Source: Litorivivens sp041624475
Lineage (GTDB): Bacteria; Pseudomonadota; Gammaproteobacteria; Pseudomonadales; Spongiibacteraceae
Reading direction: 5' to 3'
NCBI RefSeq assembly: GCF_041624475.1
Contig: NZ_JBFJUX010000005.1
Span: forward strand, 1 to 64,000
DNA: 64,000 nucleotides
How positions within the stretch are numbered: the stretch's first letter is position 1; each line of letters begins with the position of its first letter. This document shows, piece by piece, positions 16,325 through 25,118 of the stretch. The position numbers and the translations under genes are program-made. The notes below the pieces were generated by a model. It was not told where the DNA came from. It did not search any database and saw only the letters and a program-made list of their open reading frames with translations.

Positions 16325-17482
16325 TTACTTGTTCTTGCCGGGCAGCGTGCCCATCATTTTACAGATGATGCTCAGCATCACCTCATCGGCACCGCCGCCG
16401 ATGGAGGTAATACGAGTATCGCGATAGGCGCGCGCCACCGGGTTGTCCCACATAAAGCCCATTCCGCCCCAGTACTGAAGACAGGAATCGGTAACTTCGC
16501 GCAGCAAGCGCCCCACCTTAAGCTTGGCCATCGACGCTTTCATGGTGACGTCTTCGCCTTGCACATAACCTTCAACCGCGTCATAGGTGAGAGCGCGCAA
16601 CGCGGCAACTTCGGTTTTCAATTCCGCCAGACGAAAATGCACCACCTGGTTGTCGAGCACGGATTTGCCAAAAATCTTGCGCTCGCGGGTGTATTCGATG
16701 GTCTGATCAATCAGCGAATCCATGGTTTTCAGGCCACCGGCTGCGGCATAGAGGCGCTCTTCCTGAAACTGCAGCATCTGATACACAAAGCCCTGCCCTT
16801 CTTCGCCAATACGATTTCTCTGCGGCACTCGCACATCGTCAAAAAACACCTGAGCTGTATCGGACGAGCGCATCCCCAGCTTGTCCAGACGTTCGGAAAA
16901 AGACACGCCGGGGGTATTGGTCGGCACGATAATCAGCGATTTATTCAGGTGGGGCTTGTCGTCACTGGTATTGGCCAGCAAGCACAGGTAATCCGCCTGC
17001 GTGGAATTGGTAATCCACATCTTGCTGCCGTTGATAACGTAATCATCGCCATCCTTGCGGGCCGTGGTTTTGATTGCCGCCACATCCGAACCCGCATGGG
17101 GCTCACTGACGGCAATGGAAAACACGGCGTCACCTGTGATAGCCGGCGCCAGGAATTCTTTTTTAATGTCATCACTGCCAAATTTGGCCAGCGCCGGCGT
17201 TGCCATATCGGTTTGCACACCGATTCCCATGGCTACGCCACCACTGTGTATCAAGCCCATCTCCTCGATGAACACGACCTGATAGCTGTAATCCAACCCC
17301 ATGCCGCCGTACTCGACCGGCTTGTTGATGCCGAGCAGCCCCAGATTGCCCAGTTTTTTGAAAACCTCGTGTGCCGGGAAAATACCTGCCTCTTCCCAGG
17401 CGTCGGAAACCGGGTTGATTTCCTTTTGAATAAACTGGGCGGCGGTATTGCGAATGGCTTCGTGCTCTTCGGTAAAGCGCAT
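16325..17482 (-). CDS. acyl-CoA dehydrogenase
   Basis: A 385-residue FAD enzyme that introduces a 2,3 double bond into an acyl-CoA. FSIAVSEPHAGSDVAAIKT near 126-144 is the substrate/FAD signature and MWITNSTQADY near 164 follows. The C-terminal loop reads ITSIGGGADEVM rather than YEGT, so the catalytic Glu is probably placed differently, as in isovaleryl- or FadE13-like enzymes. AGGAG precedes the ATG. It lies 48 bases after the GST gene in a leftward group with another acyl-CoA dehydrogenase. Confidence 0.92.
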   Translation of the reverse strand: MRFTEEHEAIRNTAAQFIQKEINPVSDAWEEAGIFPAHEVFKKLGNLGLLGINKPVEYGGMGLDYSYQVVFIEEMGLIHSGGVAMGIGVQTDMATPALAKFGSDDIKKEFLAPAITGDAVFSIAVSEPHAGSDVAAIKTTARKDGDDYVINGSKMWITNSTQADYLCLLANTSDDKPHLNKSLIIVPTNTPGVSFSERLDKLGMRSSDTAQVFFDDVRVPQRNRIGEEGQGFVYQMLQFQEERLYAAAGGLKTMDSLIDQTIEYTRERKIFGKSVLDNQVVHFRLAELKTEVAALRALTYDAVEGYVQGEDVTMKASMAKLKVGRLLREVTDSCLQYWGGMGFMWDNPVARAYRDTRITSIGGGADEVMLSIICKMMGTLPGKNK

Positions 17483-17530
17483 GGTATTGCTCCTGATTCT
17501 ATTATCTATGACAGCGTTAGGTGCTTTCCC

Positions 17531-18214
17531 TTAAAACAACTCCGGTGCATCCTCAAAGGGATATTTCACTGGCTTGAACAAGGCCTCGTCGCGCCCAATA
17601 GCTTCAGCCCGCTTAAAGGCCGGCCTCGCTTTCAGCCGCGCCCAGTAGTCATTTACCTGCGGTTCGTAAAACTGGTCGAGACCAAGGCTTTCACCCAGAT
17701 ACAAGGCATAGCCGATGGCAATATCGGCGACGGTGAAGCGCTTATCGCAAAGAAACTCCCGCTCCGCGATGTGAGCATTGAGCCGCTTGAGGCGTTTGAT
17801 AAACCAGGTGCTGTAGTCCTCCACCGCCTGCGGCAAACGCCGATCTTTGGATTCCAGTTGCGAGTAACGCAGCACAATGGTTTGCGGAAAGGTGAGGGTT
17901 GCGTCCGAGTGAAACAGCCAATTCAGGTAGTCTCCGTACTCGGCATGCCCGACCGGCACACCGAGTTCAGCGTGCTTCCAGGTTTCCACCAGATACAGGC
18001 AGATACCCGACGACTCCGTCATCTCTACCTCACCGTGAGTAAAAAACGGCACAGTGCCGAGCGCGTTGATGTCCAGATAGTCGCGTTTGAAAATCCGCGG
18101 CGGGAAAGGCAGCAATTCCAGATCGTAATCGATGCCCATTTCTTCCAGTGCCCACAGGGGGCGAAGTGAACGGGCACTGTAACTGTGCCAGAGTTTGGGT
18201 TTGCTCATACTCAT
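17531..18214 (-). CDS. glutathione S-transferase family protein
   Basis: A 227-residue GST with an N-terminal thioredoxin-like domain (KLWHSYSARSLRPLWALEEMG, then the TVPFFTHGEVEMTESSGIC segment with the Pro and the ES glutathione contacts) and a C-terminal helical domain with FTVADIAIGYAL. The possible catalytic residue is Ser or Tyr near 12-15. It is sandwiched between two acyl-CoA dehydrogenases with a 2-base gap to the upstream one, so it is co-translated. A detoxifying or isomerising role within the pathway is plausible but unproven. Confidence 0.88.
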   Translation of the reverse strand: MSMSKPKLWHSYSARSLRPLWALEEMGIDYDLELLPFPPRIFKRDYLDINALGTVPFFTHGEVEMTESSGICLYLVETWKHAELGVPVGHAEYGDYLNWLFHSDATLTFPQTIVLRYSQLESKDRRLPQAVEDYSTWFIKRLKRLNAHIAEREFLCDKRFTVADIAIGYALYLGESLGLDQFYEPQVNDYWARLKARPAFKRAEAIGRDEALFKPVKYPFEDAPELF

Positions 18215-18216
18215 TC

Positions 18217-19392
18217 CTACAGTTGATATTGCCGCGTTGCGAGATCGCGCATGATTTCTTCACTGCCGCCGCCGATGGCGTTGACTCTCACCTCGCGATA
18301 AAAACGTTCCACCCGATTGCCACGGAGATAACAGGCACCGCCCAGAATCTGGCTGGCTTCGCGGGTGCAGTATTCCATGGTTTCACTGGCCTGCACTTTT
18401 GCCAGCGCCAGATCACCCGGACTCAGGCGATTCTCGATATGGGCCTGGGTAACGTAATTGATATAGGCCTGAGTAGCGTTGATTTTCTGCTTCATGGTAG
18501 CGATTTTATGGCGAATCACCTGATGATCGGCCAGGCGTTTGCCGAAGGTTTTGCGCTGCTGCGCCCACTCCACCGCCTCTTCCAGACACACCCGCGAGGC
18601 CGCTTCCATGGTCACAGCCAAACCGATGCGCTCGGGGTTGAAATTACTCATAATCACCAGAAAGCCCTGGCCTTCTTCGCCAATCAGGTTTTCCGCGGGC
18701 ACTCGCACATCATCAAAATAAATCGTGGCGGTTTCCGCGCACCACCAGCCCTGTTTGCGGTCCAGCCGGGTACGCGATACGCCAGGCAGGTCGGTTGGAA
18801 TAAGCAGCATCGAAACACCTCGACCGCCCTCACCGCCCGTGCGCACCGCCGCGCTGATCCAGTTGGCTTTCATCGCGCCGGAAATAAAGGTCTTGCTGCC
18901 GTTAACAATATAGTGATCACCGTCGCGGCGCGCAGTGGTCGTAATATTGGCGACATCCGAGCCTCCAGAGGGCTCGGTAATACCCAGCGCGATACGTTTT
19001 TCGCCCGCCATAATCGGCGGAATCACCTGTTGTTTAATCTCTTCGCTGGCAAAGTGGGCCACCGGCGGCAAACCAATACCGTGAATCAGCAGGTTACTGG
19101 CCAAACCGCCTGCCGACCCGGCGCGGGTTAATTCCTCGTTGGTGATATTGCTGTACCAAGCATCGATACCCTCAGAAAGGCCGCCATAGGCTTCCGGGTA
19201 ACCCAGCTGCAACAGCCCGATCTCGGCCGCTTTCGGCCACAGCGAATCGGGTATTTCACCGGACTCTTCCCAGTCATCAAGAAAGGGCACCACCTCCGCT
19301 TCCAGAAAGCGGCGCAGCTGATGGCGCCAGGCCTCATGCTCTTCGGTCAGATAGGGGTTGTGCAGTCGAGCACTATCAAAAGTGAGAGCCAT
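18217..19392 (-). CDS. acyl-CoA dehydrogenase
   Basis: A 391-residue acyl-CoA dehydrogenase. IALGITEPSGGSDVANITTT near 133-152 is the signature, TFISGAMKANW near 163 the FAD/substrate region, and the C-terminal loop is VNAIGGGSEEIM. GGAG lies 5 bases before the ATG. It is the first gene of the tight acyl-CoA dehydrogenase-GST-acyl-CoA dehydrogenase set and probably works on a different acyl chain length or branch than its neighbour; the two have clearly different sequences. Substrate unknown. Confidence 0.92.
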   Translation of the reverse strand: MALTFDSARLHNPYLTEEHEAWRHQLRRFLEAEVVPFLDDWEESGEIPDSLWPKAAEIGLLQLGYPEAYGGLSEGIDAWYSNITNEELTRAGSAGGLASNLLIHGIGLPPVAHFASEEIKQQVIPPIMAGEKRIALGITEPSGGSDVANITTTARRDGDHYIVNGSKTFISGAMKANWISAAVRTGGEGGRGVSMLLIPTDLPGVSRTRLDRKQGWWCAETATIYFDDVRVPAENLIGEEGQGFLVIMSNFNPERIGLAVTMEAASRVCLEEAVEWAQQRKTFGKRLADHQVIRHKIATMKQKINATQAYINYVTQAHIENRLSPGDLALAKVQASETMEYCTREASQILGGACYLRGNRVERFYREVRVNAIGGGSEEIMRDLATRQYQL

Positions 19393-19505
19393 GACATCTC
19401 CGGTACAGACATTGTTATTGTTGCCAGTGTAGGCACGAGTTGTCGCTGTAAACTTGGGATATCACGCCAAGTTGTGTCCACCGCCAGTTATGTCCGACGC
19501 CGGAA

Positions 19506-20357
19506 TCAATCCAACACCGCTAGCCAGTCGCTAACCAGTGACAAAACCTCCTCCGGAGCCTCCTGCGGCAGCATATGCCCGGCACCCGCCACGGTCACTG
19601 CCTGAATGTGGTCAGGCAGCCTGCGACTGTTGCGGGCAAACTCAGACGCCGGGTGAAGATAGGAGGTTTCGCCGCGAAGAATCAGGGTTGGCATCGGTAA
19701 CTTTCGCACCACCGGCCAGAACACCGCCGTATGCTGAAAATTCCAGGCTTCCCATTCCCGGCAGTAAGCCAGTTTATAGGCGGCCCCGCTCTCGCGCAGA
19801 GCGGCCTTGGCATAGTCCGCCATCGCCTGCTCCGAAAACGTACGAAACACCGGCTTGTCACGATGGTAGGACACGAAGGCCTCCTCATCCGGCCAGATTT
19901 CGCGCCGATTGCGGGTACGCGTGACCAAATCCATGCGCTTGGTCAATGACGGCATAAGGCGCACCAGCAACGGCAGCCAGCGGCCTGGTACCGTGGCCGG
20001 GTCAATCAGCACCAACGCCCGAAACTGCTCAGGATGCTGACGCGCAGCCATGGCGGTAACGGTTGCGCCGATGGAATGCCCCATACCGACGATCGGCTGT
20101 TCGACTGAACCCTGCCCCAGAAGCTCCAGCAAATCTGCCGCATGACTGGCCCAGTTAAAGCCCTGCGACGGCGGCGCTTCATCCCATACGCCCCGATTCT
20201 CAATACCGAGCAGCGGCCAGCGCTTGGCCAAGGGCGATAGCAGAAAATCGTAGCTCGCCACGGGAAAACCATTGGCCGGGAGAAACACCGCCTTGGGCTC
20301 GGCATCGCCCCATTTCAGGGCGCGGGGGCCCAACGGGGGCCGGGATACATCATTCAT
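19506..20357 (-). CDS. alpha/beta hydrolase
   Basis: A 283-residue alpha/beta hydrolase. The nucleophile elbow is GHSIG with Ser95, the general base His261 lies in GAGHMLPQE, and an acid near 229-234 is plausible. FLPANGFPVASYDF near 25-38 forms the oxyanion region. There is no signal peptide. The gene is upstream of the acyl-CoA dehydrogenase group with a 113-base gap, so it may have its own promoter, and it is divergent from the TonB receptor. It could be an ester, lactone or thioester hydrolase. Confidence 0.88.
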   Translation of the reverse strand: MNDVSRPPLGPRALKWGDAEPKAVFLPANGFPVASYDFLLSPLAKRWPLLGIENRGVWDEAPPSQGFNWASHAADLLELLGQGSVEQPIVGMGHSIGATVTAMAARQHPEQFRALVLIDPATVPGRWLPLLVRLMPSLTKRMDLVTRTRNRREIWPDEEAFVSYHRDKPVFRTFSEQAMADYAKAALRESGAAYKLAYCREWEAWNFQHTAVFWPVVRKLPMPTLILRGETSYLHPASEFARNSRRLPDHIQAVTVAGAGHMLPQEAPEEVLSLVSDWLAVLD

Positions 20358-20567
20358 AGGCTTACGGCTTTAGCTTTGGTGCCCGTATATTACACAGACC
20401 GTGGCCCGAGTGAAGCAATCAGGAGATCAATACAAGCTATTGATTAAGTAGATGATTCGGCGTAAACATAGCCGTGGAAAACCGCGCCGATTTTTTGTAC
20501 AGTCGTTCGCGAAACCCTGCGCACCATCGGTGTGCAGATAATAATGTGTTTTCACGGGGAGACGAGA

Positions 20568-22937
20568 ATGAGAAAACACCTGTCGTTAGCCGCGGCCGTC
20601 GCCGCGATTTCTGCTTCATATACCACACCGGGCATTGCCCAAAACCAACAAGCCGTTATGGAAGAGGTTGTTGTTACCGCACGGAAGCGCTCAGAAACAC
20701 TGCAGGATGTTCCATTCTCTATTGCCGCTAAAACCGAGGGGCAGTTGCGCCGTTCCGGTGCTACCAACCTTGAAACCATGGCGGACGGTGTTGCAGGCCT
20801 AGCGGTTCAGAACCTCGGCCCGGGTCAAAGCCAGGTGGCCATTCGCGGTATTTCCGCTGGCCAGATCGTGCGTGACCAGCCCGGCGTAAAAGAACAGGTC
20901 GGCGTCTACCTCGACGAATCCGTTATTTCACTGTCCCTGTTCACACCTGACTTGGACTTCTACGACACCAACCGTGTGGAAGTACTGCGTGGTCCGCAGG
21001 GTACCCTGTTTGGTTCCGGTTCATTGGCGGGCACCATTCGTTATATCAGTAACGAACCCGATTTGGCCGAAAACAGCGGATCACTTACATCGACCATTGA
21101 ACATGTTAAAGATGGTGAATTTGGTGGCAGCTTGAAAGGACACACCAATGTGGTGCTCGGCGAGCGCTCTGCAATGCGTGCCGTTCTCTACAGCCAGCAG
21201 TTTGCCGGCTACATTGATGCTATCCAGCCCAATGGCGGCCAAGAAGAAGACGTAAACAGCGGCGAAAAACACGGCGCCAGACTCGCCTTCAAGTTTCAGC
21301 CTAGCGACAACGTTACTCTGACTCCACGGGTAGTGTGGCAAGACATTGATATGGATGGGTTTAACCGCGAAGATCACTACAACGTGCTCGCCAACCCCTT
21401 CACCACCACTCGCCCCGCCATTACCTTGGGAGAGCGCGAGCAGTACACCCAGCTCGAAGAAAACTTTGAGGACGAGTTCCTACTGGTTGATTTCAACGCC
21501 AATGTAGATTTTAACGAAATGACCTTTACGTCGGTCACCTCATGGACCGACCGGGATGTCATTGTTGAGCGCGATGCAACAGCGCTTTCCGGTTTCGTTA
21601 ACCGTAACGACCCTAACGGTGAGTCGGTCTACGCACTAAGCGCGACCCTGGCTGACACGACCGAAGTCGAGATGTTTACCCAGGAATTCCGTCTGGCATC
21701 AAACAATGACGACGCTCTGCAGTGGGTTGCAGGTGTGTTCTATACCCAAATTGACAGGAACTATGCTCAGTCGCTGATGGTTCCCGGATACGAGGCCGCC
21801 GGCGGACAGCGCGCACCCACGCGGGGTAAATACGCTCAGGTGGACGAGCTCTATTACTCCGATATCCCTTACGAACTAACGCAGACAGCACTGTTCGGGG
21901 AGGTGTCCTACGACGTTACCAGCAAGCTCAACATGACCGTCGGCGCGCGATTCTTTGACTTCGATGAGGACCGTGAAGTTGTAATCAATGGTGTATTCGG
22001 CGGTCTCACTGAAAAAGAAGAGGATACCGACAGCTCCGGCGTGTCGCCTCGCCTCTTGCTTCGCTATGACCTCAACGACGATGTCATGCTCAATGCCCAA
22101 GTGGCTAAGGGCTTTCGTCTCGGTGGCATCAACGACCCGATCAACACCAATATCTGTACGCCGGCAGACGCAGCAACCTTTGGCGGATTCAACGACTTTG
22201 ACGATGAAGAAGTCATCAACTACGAGATGGGAGCCAAGACAACCGTCTTTGGCGGCCGAGGCAATTTCAATGTCTCCGTGTTCTACTCAGACATTGAGAA
22301 CCTTCAGGCCACCCTTGATGCCGGTACCTGTTCCTCCCGTATCGTCTACAACGTTGAAGAAGCCCACAGCCAAGGTATTGAGCTGGAGCTAACTGCACGC
22401 CCGACTGACCAATGGGAAGTCAGCGTTGCAGCAAGTTACATCGACGCCGAGCTTGATTCGACAGTCACCTCTACTGACGCGAGTGGCAACGTTACCATTC
22501 TGGGCGGCATTGAGGACGGCAACGAGCTGCCAACAGCGCCTGACTACTCTGTAGCACTGGTATCAACCAACTATTTCCAGTGGAGCGATAGCTGGGAAGG
22601 TTATTTCACGGCGGCATTCCAATCAGTTGGCGCACGTTACACGCAAATTGTCGATCAGGTCGCTGGAGCTGACACCGTTGACGTTAGCGCTGGACAGCCC
22701 ATCGGCAACTCCACAGCTACAACGATCAACTTTGACAAGCAGCTGGACAACTACCAAACCGCAAACCTGCGTCTTGGTGGCAGAACAGCAAACTGGGATA
22801 TTGCCCTGTTTGTAAATAACGTTACAGACGAAAATATCCAGCAATCGGTTGACCGTGAGGCCGGTGGCGCTGCCCGTATAGGCTACCGCGTCGGCCAGCC
22901 CCGCACTGCAGGCATCACCGCCCGCTACGACTTCTAA
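20568..22937 (+). CDS. TonB-dependent outer-membrane receptor
   Basis: About 789 residues. A signal peptide (MRKHLSLAAAVAAISASYTT) is followed by the TonB box MEEVVVTARKRSE, the plug (VAIRGISAGQI, then VEVLRGPQGTLFGSGSLAGTI) and a 22-strand barrel ending in the aromatic RYDF. The ATG at 20568 is chosen because GGGGAG precedes it and the signal peptide starts there. It imports an unknown large or scarce substrate using TonB energy. It stands alone between a divergent hydrolase and a phosphatase gene and is closed by a strong terminator. Receptors of this type usually take up lipids, sterols, sugars or complexed nutrients rather than siderophores. Confidence 0.93.
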   Translation: MRKHLSLAAAVAAISASYTTPGIAQNQQAVMEEVVVTARKRSETLQDVPFSIAAKTEGQLRRSGATNLETMADGVAGLAVQNLGPGQSQVAIRGISAGQIVRDQPGVKEQVGVYLDESVISLSLFTPDLDFYDTNRVEVLRGPQGTLFGSGSLAGTIRYISNEPDLAENSGSLTSTIEHVKDGEFGGSLKGHTNVVLGERSAMRAVLYSQQFAGYIDAIQPNGGQEEDVNSGEKHGARLAFKFQPSDNVTLTPRVVWQDIDMDGFNREDHYNVLANPFTTTRPAITLGEREQYTQLEENFEDEFLLVDFNANVDFNEMTFTSVTSWTDRDVIVERDATALSGFVNRNDPNGESVYALSATLADTTEVEMFTQEFRLASNNDDALQWVAGVFYTQIDRNYAQSLMVPGYEAAGGQRAPTRGKYAQVDELYYSDIPYELTQTALFGEVSYDVTSKLNMTVGARFFDFDEDREVVINGVFGGLTEKEEDTDSSGVSPRLLLRYDLNDDVMLNAQVAKGFRLGGINDPINTNICTPADAATFGGFNDFDDEEVINYEMGAKTTVFGGRGNFNVSVFYSDIENLQATLDAGTCSSRIVYNVEEAHSQGIELELTARPTDQWEVSVAASYIDAELDSTVTSTDASGNVTILGGIEDGNELPTAPDYSVALVSTNYFQWSDSWEGYFTAAFQSVGARYTQIVDQVAGADTVDVSAGQPIGNSTATTINFDKQLDNYQTANLRLGGRTANWDIALFVNNVTDENIQQSVDREAGGAARIGYRVGQPRTAGITARYDF

Positions 22938-22961
22938 CCCTAAAAGGTGACCATTTGGTAA

Positions 22962-22988
22962 GGGCAGCCCTCGGGCTGCCCTTTTTTT
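22962..22988 (+). terminator. rho-independent terminator after the TonB receptor
   Basis: GGGCAGCCC at 22962-22970 pairs with GGGCTGCCC at 22973-22981 and is followed directly by seven T residues, 24 bases after the receptor stop. Confidence 0.85.
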
Positions 22989-23036
22989 ATCCACTCAAGG
23001 TAAACTATCGGCCTGAATCAGAGACTGACCATTACC

Positions 23037-23831
23037 ATGAGTGCAAAAGAGCAAATCACATTCCAACGCCGCCTTGATCTGGAAGGCGCCCCCAATATCC
23101 GCGATCTCGGCGGCTATGAAACCCTTGACGGAAGCACCACCCGCTGGGGCCGTATTTTCCGCGCTGGCCGCCTGTCTGCCCTCACACCCCGTGACAAAGC
23201 CCAGTTGCAGAAATTCAATCTGCGGGTAATCTGTGACTTTCGCCGCGAAGATGAATACCTGAAAGACGTCACCGATCTCGGCGATTTTGCCGAGGCCGCT
23301 ATCCACAACCTGGCCATATCGCCGGGCGACCACACGCAGTCTATTGCCATGTCGGACTTTCAATCGGTCAATGGCGAGCAAATGTTTGAGTGGATGGTGC
23401 TGATCAACCGCGAACTGGCTCTGAAACAGACACACACCTACCGCCGCATGTTTGAGCTGCTGATGGCCAATGAAGAGGGAGCCTTCCTTTTTCACTGCTC
23501 TGCCGGTAAAGATCGCACCGGTTTCGCCGCGGCGCTGATTCTGTCAGCGCTGGATGTACCCCGCGAAACCATCATGGAAGACTATTTGCTAACGGCCCAG
23601 TACTACCCACCCAAAGGCGAGCTCGAATATCTCGCCAGTAAATACACTGAGCATACCAGCGACGTTGATCTCTCTGCTTTTCAGGCCCTGATGGACACCC
23701 GGGAGGAATACCTTACCGCGGCCTTCAATGCCATTGAAGAGCACTATGACTCTGTCGATGACTATCTCAAGGCCGAACTGGGCATTGGCAAGCGTCAGCG
23801 GGAAGCACTCAAATCACGCTACCTGGAGTAG
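23037..23831 (+). CDS. tyrosine-protein-phosphatase-like protein
   Basis: A 264-residue Y_phosphatase3-type protein. The P-loop is HCSAGKDRTG with Cys154 and Arg160 (CX5R), and the N-terminal APNIRDLGGYETLDG is the classic signature of this bacterial family. Asp residues around 67-72 (CDFRRED) are family conserved. It has no signal peptide. Members hydrolyse phosphotyrosine or phosphoinositides; the target here is unknown. Its 3' end overlaps the convergent response-regulator gene by 23 bases. Confidence 0.9.
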   Translation: MSAKEQITFQRRLDLEGAPNIRDLGGYETLDGSTTRWGRIFRAGRLSALTPRDKAQLQKFNLRVICDFRREDEYLKDVTDLGDFAEAAIHNLAISPGDHTQSIAMSDFQSVNGEQMFEWMVLINRELALKQTHTYRRMFELLMANEEGAFLFHCSAGKDRTGFAAALILSALDVPRETIMEDYLLTAQYYPPKGELEYLASKYTEHTSDVDLSAFQALMDTREEYLTAAFNAIEEHYDSVDDYLKAELGIGKRQREALKSRYLE

Positions 23832-24255
23832 CCGCAAGCGCGGCGGCGCGGCGCCACCCCAGGATTTGATCCGCAAGTTTCAGCCGGACCCGTAAAGTCT
23901 CATGCCAGAGCGGCTTTTCCAGAAAGTCATCGGCACCTGCATCCATGGCCGCAACCATATCGACACGCTGACTGCGGCCGGTCACCATAATGAAATATGG
24001 CCTGTCGCCATCTTCCAGCGCGCTGACTGCGCGACAGATCGCCAATCCGTTTTCGCCCGGTAACTGCCAGTCACACAAAACTAAGTCGAATTGTTCGGTA
24101 GCCAGCAGTGACTGCGCTTTTACCGACGCATCAACGCAAGTCACCTGCACATCTCGTCTCTCCACCAAGCTTTTCAGACGCTCGCTCTCCGATATGGCGT
24201 CTTCAACGACAAGCGCCCGTCGAATGACAGAAAAACAAGAATCGGCACCACGCAT
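23809..24255 (-). CDS. stand-alone response-regulator receiver protein
   Basis: About 148 residues, essentially one CheY-like domain. Phosphoacceptor Asp62 is in LVLCDWQLPGENG, Thr92 in VTGRSQ and Lys114 in LEKPLW, so the switch residues are complete; the N-terminal acidic pair is VVED. There is no output domain. I choose the ATG at 24253-24255, 5 bases after GGGAGAG; an earlier ATG at 24279 is open. No kinase lies next to it, so it is an orphan receiver that may act by protein contact. Confidence 0.85.
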   Translation of the reverse strand: MRGADSCFSVIRRALVVEDAISESERLKSLVERRDVQVTCVDASVKAQSLLATEQFDLVLCDWQLPGENGLAICRAVSALEDGDRPYFIMVTGRSQRVDMVAAMDAGADDFLEKPLWHETLRVRLKLADQILGWRRAAALAATPGSVI

Positions 24256-24355
24256 CACGCTCTCCCAAGTAAAACCCACTGGAAGGAGAACGCAATTTTT
24301 GCTCCATTTATGAGAAACCCTTTAAAAACAGCTGGGTATCAGATAGATCTAGAAC

Positions 24356-24378
24356 GGCTGACACAGAAAGTGTCAGCC
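24356..24378. repeat. perfect 9-bp hairpin upstream of the receiver gene
   Basis: GGCTGACAC at 24356-24364, loop AGAAA, GTGTCAGCC at 24370-24378, between the receiver gene and dps. No T-tract on either side, so it is not a clear intrinsic terminator. It may attenuate read-through from dps or be a binding site. Confidence 0.45.
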
Positions 24379-24416
24379 TGACATGCATTGTGCAACTCGA
24401 TTTGCGTTGGGTTCTG

Positions 24417-24899
24417 CTATTGCAGCAAGCTGCGCATCATCCAGGCGGTTTTTTCATGCACCTGCATGCGTTGGGTGAGCAGGTCTGTAGTAGGTTCGTC
24501 ATTCGCATCGTCGGCTGTCGGCAGAAGCTTTCTCGCCGTGCGCACAACCGCTTCCCGGGCCAGTACGATTTCGCGAATCATTGCTTCCGCATCTTCCTTG
24601 CCGCTGGCTTCCTCGATTGAAGACAACTCAGCAAATTCCTTATAGGAACCCGGCGCATACTCGCCCAGCGTGCGGATGCGTTCGGCAATGTCATCGATTG
24701 CCGGAGCCAGCTCCAGATATTGCTCCTCAAGCATTTTATGAAGGGTATTGAACATTGGGCCCTTCACGTTCCAGTGGTAGTTGTGTGTTTTGAGGTACAG
24801 CGTGTATTCATCGGCGAGCAGGTGACTCAAGCCCTTCGCAATATCCTCTCGGGTTTTCTTCTCGATACCAATATCAATTGCAGGTGCTGTGTTACGCAT
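24417..24899 (-). CDS. dps: Dps-family DNA-binding ferritin-like protein
   Basis: A 160-residue Dps protein that oxidises and stores iron with H2O2 and shields DNA. The inter-subunit ferroxidase residues are His42 (YHWNVKG), His54, Asp69 and Glu73; their spacing (12, 15, 4) equals that of E. coli Dps. The N-terminus is short with few Lys, so DNA binding may be weak. GGAGG lies 4-9 bases before the ATG. Monocistronic; an OxyR-like sequence lies upstream. Confidence 0.93.
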   Translation of the reverse strand: MRNTAPAIDIGIEKKTREDIAKGLSHLLADEYTLYLKTHNYHWNVKGPMFNTLHKMLEEQYLELAPAIDDIAERIRTLGEYAPGSYKEFAELSSIEEASGKEDAEAMIREIVLAREAVVRTARKLLPTADDANDEPTTDLLTQRMQVHEKTAWMMRSLLQ

Positions 24900-24964
24900 A
24901 ATGCCTCCTTGTGATGCGACTTCGAATTTAAAGTCAGCTTAACCAAGGAAAAGCGATAGGAAAA

Positions 24965-25001
24965 ATCATTCTTTCCTATCACAACGATAGGCCAAGCCGA
25001 T
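24965..25001. promoter_or_regulatory. possible OxyR-type site upstream of dps
   Basis: Four tetranucleotides with OxyR spacing (7-bp gaps): ATCA (24965), CTAT (24976), ATAG (24987), CGAT (24998), i.e. 13 of 16 conserved bases of ATAG-N7-CTAT-N7-ATAG-N7-CTAT. It lies 66-102 bases upstream of the dps ATG. It overlaps another dyad, GATAGGAAA (24955-24963) with TTTCCTATC (24972-24980). Confidence 0.35.
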
Positions 25002-25118
25002 AACTCGAGCTGATGGAATTAGTGTAACGCTCGACGCAGCCAACTCACGTCAATATTGCCATTTGCTGAAAGTCGTTTATTTTTAAAGCGTAAATAAAAA
25101 CAATAGCGGGGGTTTGAT

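Noticed and set aside
16217..18169. 650-codon open frame on the plus strand
   Set aside because: It lies antisense to the acyl-CoA dehydrogenase and GST genes, which have clear motifs and ribosome sites; the frame is an effect of codon bias and its product shows no domain.
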